Assembly: GCA_035995425.1 (NCBI GenBank)
Contig: DASYKM010000173.1
Span: forward strand, 122,118-186,117
DNA length: 64,000 bases
Source of the DNA: CADEED01 sp035995425
GTDB lineage: Bacteria; Pseudomonadota; Gammaproteobacteria; Steroidobacterales; Steroidobacteraceae
Direction: 5' to 3'
Made by a program: the position numbers and the translations under genes. Of the stretch, positions 61,120-64,000 are shown piece after piece; position 1 is the first letter of the stretch; each line of letters opens with the position of its first letter. Below the pieces are notes generated by a model. The model saw nothing but the letters and a program-made list of their open reading frames with translations, had not been told where the DNA came from and did not search any database.

Positions 61120-61350
61120 TCACTCGTTGCTGAGCACGACGATGTAGCCGACGAGCTTGCGGCCGCGATAGATCTTTCCCTGTCCATCCACCACATCGGT
61201 GGCGATCTCGTTCTTCTTCAGCAGCCAACGCACTCGCTCTTCCAGCGTCAGCCTGCCGAGAATCCGGGCGATCTCTTGCGGATTCGCACAGCGAAAAGGA
61301 CCAACGACCCGCTCGTAGTCCACGCTCTTTCTGAGGACCAGGATTGGCAT
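61120..61350 (-). CDS. Small protein of unknown function
   Basis: 76 residues from the ATG at 61350 (MPILVLRKSVDYERVVGPFR). Central helices ARILGRLTLEERVRWLLKKNE and a strand-rich end KLVGYIVVLSNE. No family recognised. It follows HipA by 120 bases on the same strand and may be cotranscribed. Confidence 0.5.
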   Translation of the reverse strand: MPILVLRKSVDYERVVGPFRCANPQEIARILGRLTLEERVRWLLKKNEIATDVVDGQGKIYRGRKLVGYIVVLSNE

Positions 61351-61470
61351 GTGTCGAACGTACGCTGGGTGGGCCGGCGCCGCAGTCAGCGGGGTCGCGA
61401 CGCCTCGCGACAGCCGGCCGGCTACGTCGGCGATTGGCAGCGACGGCATCTGGCGACAAGGAACAAGAAA

Positions 61471-62790
61471 TCACCCGCGAATCAACAGCTGCGCGGACTT
61501 CGCCAGGCCCTGGAGCACGCGATCCAGCATTCCTTGCGGAAAGCCTTTCGGCAGTCCGCGCTGCACCTCGTCGATGACGGCCGGGGTTTTTGTCGCCATT
61601 TCGTCGATCAGGCGTTCCGCCTCGGCGTTCAGGCCCAGACGCTTTGCCAGTTCTTCGAAGTGGCGACGCTGGATGCTCTGGAGCAGGTAGTGAGGCCGCT
61701 GGCCCGGCATCGCCATGGCGAGTTTGATTCTTTGCGGCGGTATCTCGTTGGCTTTCTTGCCGATGATCGGCCACGCCGACAGCACGTCGTACAGGGGTGT
61801 GAGATGAAATGCTCCGCTCTGCAGGATACGAATGCTGAAGTTCTTGGCGTGACCGTCGGTAGCGGCAAGCATCCAGAACAGGAGCTGGGCGCGGAACAGG
61901 GTTGTGAGGTCGCGTTGCGATTCCTGCGAATTGCGCAGGATGCGGGCAATCGCGATGAGCCCGGGGCCACCATCGGCCTGGTATTTGCGATGCCAGGGTG
62001 TGCCCGTGGCCTGGCAGAAATCTTCCTGCACGAGGCGCAGCCAGTATTTCCCGCCGGAGTGCAGCTGGCGATCGAAGCGCTCGACGATGAGGGCCTTGTG
62101 TTCGCCGAACTGTCCGATCTCGCAGTTCGCGACGGGGATTCCGAAGGCCGCGACGATGCGCGCGCACAGCCATTCGTTTTCGACCGAGGTGCGCATGTCG
62201 GCCTGGCGATTGCCGACGAGACCGAGCGGCAGCTTGAAGATGTGCGTGGTTGGCGTGGAGCCGTGCGGCCGGCACCAGCGGCCGTTGTGCTTGAGGAATG
62301 CGGTCTTCTCCTGTGCGCCGGCGATGGAGATCCGGAATTCCTCATTGTCGCTGCCGAGGTTGTGGGGCGAGGTGACGGCACCTAGCTCGCGCGCGATCGA
62401 CGCTTCATTGAGCGCGGTGGCTTCGATCCGGTGCACGTCTGTGGGCATCGCATCGAGGGGAAGGAGCTGCACGGCGCCCACGCAGTCGCGACCGATCGCC
62501 GACAGCAGATCGAAGGCGCCACGCGAGGCGGTGTGAAAACGTTCCTGCAGGCGTCGGCGGATGGGCTCGCTGTCGGGCAGCAGGTTGTCGAAATACGCTT
62601 CGACTGCGGCACCCTTGTGCGCGTGCGTTTTGAGGGGCAGCGGCAGTGACAGCGACAGAGGCCGCGCCGCGGCGGCGTCACGCCATGCGTCGTCGTATTG
62701 GAACTCGGTGGCGCCGCGTGCGGGCCAGCGCCACAGCCCGACCCGGGTTCCGTTCGCCCAGACGGCGAGTGCGGTCGAGGGCCGCGGCAT
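61471..62790 (-). CDS. hipA: HipA-type serine/threonine kinase toxin
   Basis: 439 residues. The N-terminal couple domain (VWANGTRVGLWRW, YFDNLLPDS) and the kinase domain with ISIAGAQEKTAFL (the GAQ-K motif that binds ATP), THIFKLPLG, ENEWLCARI, ALIVERFDR, the catalytic TDGHAKNFS and LTPLYDVLS (metal-binding Asp). HipA phosphorylates glutamyl-tRNA synthetase in E. coli and induces dormancy. hipB ends 3 bases before its start, so this is a HipBA operon. Confidence 0.94.
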   Translation of the reverse strand: MPRPSTALAVWANGTRVGLWRWPARGATEFQYDDAWRDAAAARPLSLSLPLPLKTHAHKGAAVEAYFDNLLPDSEPIRRRLQERFHTASRGAFDLLSAIGRDCVGAVQLLPLDAMPTDVHRIEATALNEASIARELGAVTSPHNLGSDNEEFRISIAGAQEKTAFLKHNGRWCRPHGSTPTTHIFKLPLGLVGNRQADMRTSVENEWLCARIVAAFGIPVANCEIGQFGEHKALIVERFDRQLHSGGKYWLRLVQEDFCQATGTPWHRKYQADGGPGLIAIARILRNSQESQRDLTTLFRAQLLFWMLAATDGHAKNFSIRILQSGAFHLTPLYDVLSAWPIIGKKANEIPPQRIKLAMAMPGQRPHYLLQSIQRRHFEELAKRLGLNAEAERLIDEMATKTPAVIDEVQRGLPKGFPQGMLDRVLQGLAKSAQLLIRG

Positions 62791-62793
62791 GCG

Positions 62794-63033
62794 TTACCAC
62801 TCGACCTTGGATTTTGTACTCTTGCCGCCTTCCACCAGGCTCATTTCCAATCCGAGGATATTGAGCAGCGCGAGCAATTGCGCGACGGTCAGCGTTTCGG
62901 GCCGCGTCTCGAGCTCGGACAACCGGTTTTGGCTCAGACCCAGCTTCGAGGCAACATGGGCCTGGGAAAGTTTGAGCTGCTTGCGGCGTCCGGCGAGGTT
63001 CGCGCCGATTTGCCGGGGAGTGTTGATGTGCAT
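62794..63033 (-). CDS. hipB: HipB-type antitoxin, Xre-family regulator
   Basis: 79 residues: GANLAGRRKQLKLSQAHVAS, KLGLSQNRLSELETRPETLT is the helix-turn-helix, followed by LLALLNILGLEMSLVE and a Lys/Ser-rich tail. It would neutralise HipA and repress the operon through the three operator-like repeats just upstream. No clear ribosome binding site is seen. Confidence 0.92.
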   Translation of the reverse strand: MHINTPRQIGANLAGRRKQLKLSQAHVASKLGLSQNRLSELETRPETLTVAQLLALLNILGLEMSLVEGGKSTKSKVEW

Positions 63034-63040
63034 GTGCGTC

Positions 63041-63109
63041 TATCGGTATGAGCGATGGACGCATTATATCGGTATTAACGATATATTCAAGATATCGGCA
63101 AAACCGATA
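63041..63109. promoter_or_regulatory. Three HipB operator-like palindromes, 26 bp apart
   Basis: TATC-9-GATA sites at 63067-63083 and 63093-63109, and a weaker one (TATC-9-GATG) at 63041-63057; start-to-start distances are 26 and 26 bases. The middle site extends to TATATCG-7-CGATATA. A minus-strand -10 (TATAAT, 63069-63064) overlaps the middle site, with TTGAAT 15 bases upstream. Repression by HipB is expected. Confidence 0.8.
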
Positions 63110-63136
63110 TATATTGAAGGCAGCGCAGGGGGTGCG

Positions 63137-64000
63137 ATGAGCGATACAACCGGCTGGAACGCCGACGGCACCGTCGACTACAGCAAATACACCGACGAGC
63201 AGCTCTCTCGAGTACTGCTGCGGATCGACCCGGAAAAATATCCGATCAACTTCGCCAACGTGAAGGCGGAGTTGGCGGCGCGGCGCTTTGTGGCCGGTGC
63301 CGCCGCGGTGAACCCAGCAGTCAGGTCGGTGGAATTCGCCGTCAAATTCGCGCCGGAGTCGGGGCCGATGACGTGGCTGGGCCCTTCGCGCAACGATTTC
63401 CGATTGGTCGGCAATGGGGCCATCAGTTGCGACGGTCGAAGCCTGGAAGTGCGCGGACGTCGCTTCGGATTCATTCTCGGTTTGCCGCTGAAGCGGCGCC
63501 TCACCTTCGACCTCATCGGTGTAGTGAACGTCGAGCGTGAAGGGAGCGTGGCGCGCGTGGAGTGCGCGCGCCCGAACGGCCGGCGCGGTGCGCTGCCGCT
63601 GTGGTTCAGGGATGCCGGCGCCGCGGAAGAGTTCGTCAAACTACTGCCGCCGCAGCAGACGCTCGAGTTCGTGCCGCAGCTCCCCGAGCTCCTGGAGTTC
63701 GAGCAACGCCTGTCGGCCCGGGCACCGGCGTTGCCGATGACCTATGGGCTCTTTGCACTGTGCGTATTGATGTTCATCGTCACCTGGTTGAACGGCGCGA
63801 CCTGGTTCGACTCGGACGGCATCGTGCAATTGAACTGGGGCGCCAACTACCGCCCGTTCACCGTCAATGGCCAGTGGTGGCGGTTGCTGACGTACTCCCT
63901 GTTGCACATCGGCATCTTGCATCTCGCACTCAACATGTGGGCGCTGGTGTCATTCGGCGCGGTGGCGGAACGCCTGTATGGCAGCGCTCGCTACGCGCTC
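63137..64000 (+). CDS. Rhomboid-family intramembrane protease (3' partial)
   Basis: The frame from the ATG at 63137 (GGGGG 5-9 bases upstream) is open to the window end, 288 residues. The first about 190 form a soluble domain of unknown fold (MSDTTGWNADG, then MTWLGPSRNDFRLVG). A transmembrane helix (MTYGLFALCVLMFIVTWL) is followed by PFTVNGQWWRLLTYSLLHIG and ILHLALNMWALVSFG, the WR and HxxxxHxxxN features of rhomboids. The catalytic serine and histidine lie outside the window. It is divergent from hipBA, with 28 bases from the last operator to the ATG. Confidence 0.85.
   Translation, partial: MSDTTGWNADGTVDYSKYTDEQLSRVLLRIDPEKYPINFANVKAELAARRFVAGAAAVNPAVRSVEFAVKFAPESGPMTWLGPSRNDFRLVGNGAISCDGRSLEVRGRRFGFILGLPLKRRLTFDLIGVVNVEREGSVARVECARPNGRRGALPLWFRDAGAAEEFVKLLPPQQTLEFVPQLPELLEFEQRLSARAPALPMTYGLFALCVLMFIVTWLNGATWFDSDGIVQLNWGANYRPFTVNGQWWRLLTYSLLHIGILHLALNMWALVSFGAVAERLYGSARYAL

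Noticed and set aside
61045..62385. 446-codon plus-strand frame opposite hipA
   Set aside because: HipA has all kinase motifs; the antisense frame has none and is of shadow composition.
1..64000. CRISPR array
   Set aside because: No regularly spaced direct repeats were found by eye; the repeats seen are operators, att sites and one intragenic palindrome pair.

Overview
The window looks like chromosomal DNA of a high-GC gammaproteobacterium, probably near the Xanthomonadales/Nevskiales/Steroidobacter group. The reasons are the GC-rich coding sequence, a large TonB-dependent receptor of the carbohydrate type, many secreted hydrolases, MarR-GNAT and ECF-ChrR regulators, and a P4-type integrase in a tRNA gene. 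The species assignment is inference.

Left end (1-8981): a tightly packed, one-direction natural-product cluster. It holds the ATPase end of a cyclic-peptide-type ABC exporter, a one-module NRPS (TubC-like docking, C, A, carrier, terminal epimerase-like domain), a membrane glycosyltransferase with the motif set of eukaryotic chitin synthases, a GNAT acyltransferase and a JmjC/cupin_8 dioxygenase. The A-domain pocket read by eye predicts glycine. Together they suggest an exported amino-acyl or peptidyl product joined to an aminosugar chain.

8986-17185: a lipoprotein serine hydrolase, a GH2 glycosidase, a cysteine-less SUMF1-like protein, a MarR-GNAT regulator with a perfect 9+9 bp palindromic operator, a PsiF-like peptide, an esterase and an SRAP (YedK/HMCES) protein. 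17460-22586: an A/T-richer island with two adjacent P-loop ATPase genes (the second with winged-helix-like and TPR regions), a strong terminator, a hairpin-rich noncoding stretch and a DUF3892 protein. This is the best candidate for an undescribed conflict-type system.

22892-49872: an RCC1-repeat secreted protein, two DJ-1/PfpI paralogues, a coupled operon (membrane protein, PQQ-type sugar dehydrogenase, AraC, SMP-30-like), a TonB receptor, an ECF sigma/ChrR pair, and a regulator/metallothionein/DJ-1 group in which a 54-residue, 12-cysteine peptide overlaps the next gene as GTGA. Then follow a MacB-like permease pair without an ATPase, a nearly identical tandem pair of TonB-C-like proteins, a large serine hydrolase and a DUF222-HNH gene that carries the same 20-bp palindrome twice.

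50001-60371: an integrated element of about 10.4 kb in the 3' end of tRNA-Asn, bounded by a 21-bp direct repeat. It has a tyrosine integrase, an AlpA-like regulator, a lone phage major capsid gene, a cascade of overlapping tiny zinc-finger/HTH genes, an Abi_C-type abortive infection protein, an HNH-like protein and a possible PD-(D/E)XK protein, but no portal, terminase or tail gene. It looks like a phage satellite or a reduced prophage. Repeated GTACCCC motifs lie just inside both ends, and a fragment of another integrase gene lies just outside the left end.

60559-64000: a truncated haloperoxidase/PAP2-like gene, a small unknown gene, a HipBA toxin-antitoxin pair with three operator-like palindromes spaced exactly 26 bp, and the start of a rhomboid protease gene.
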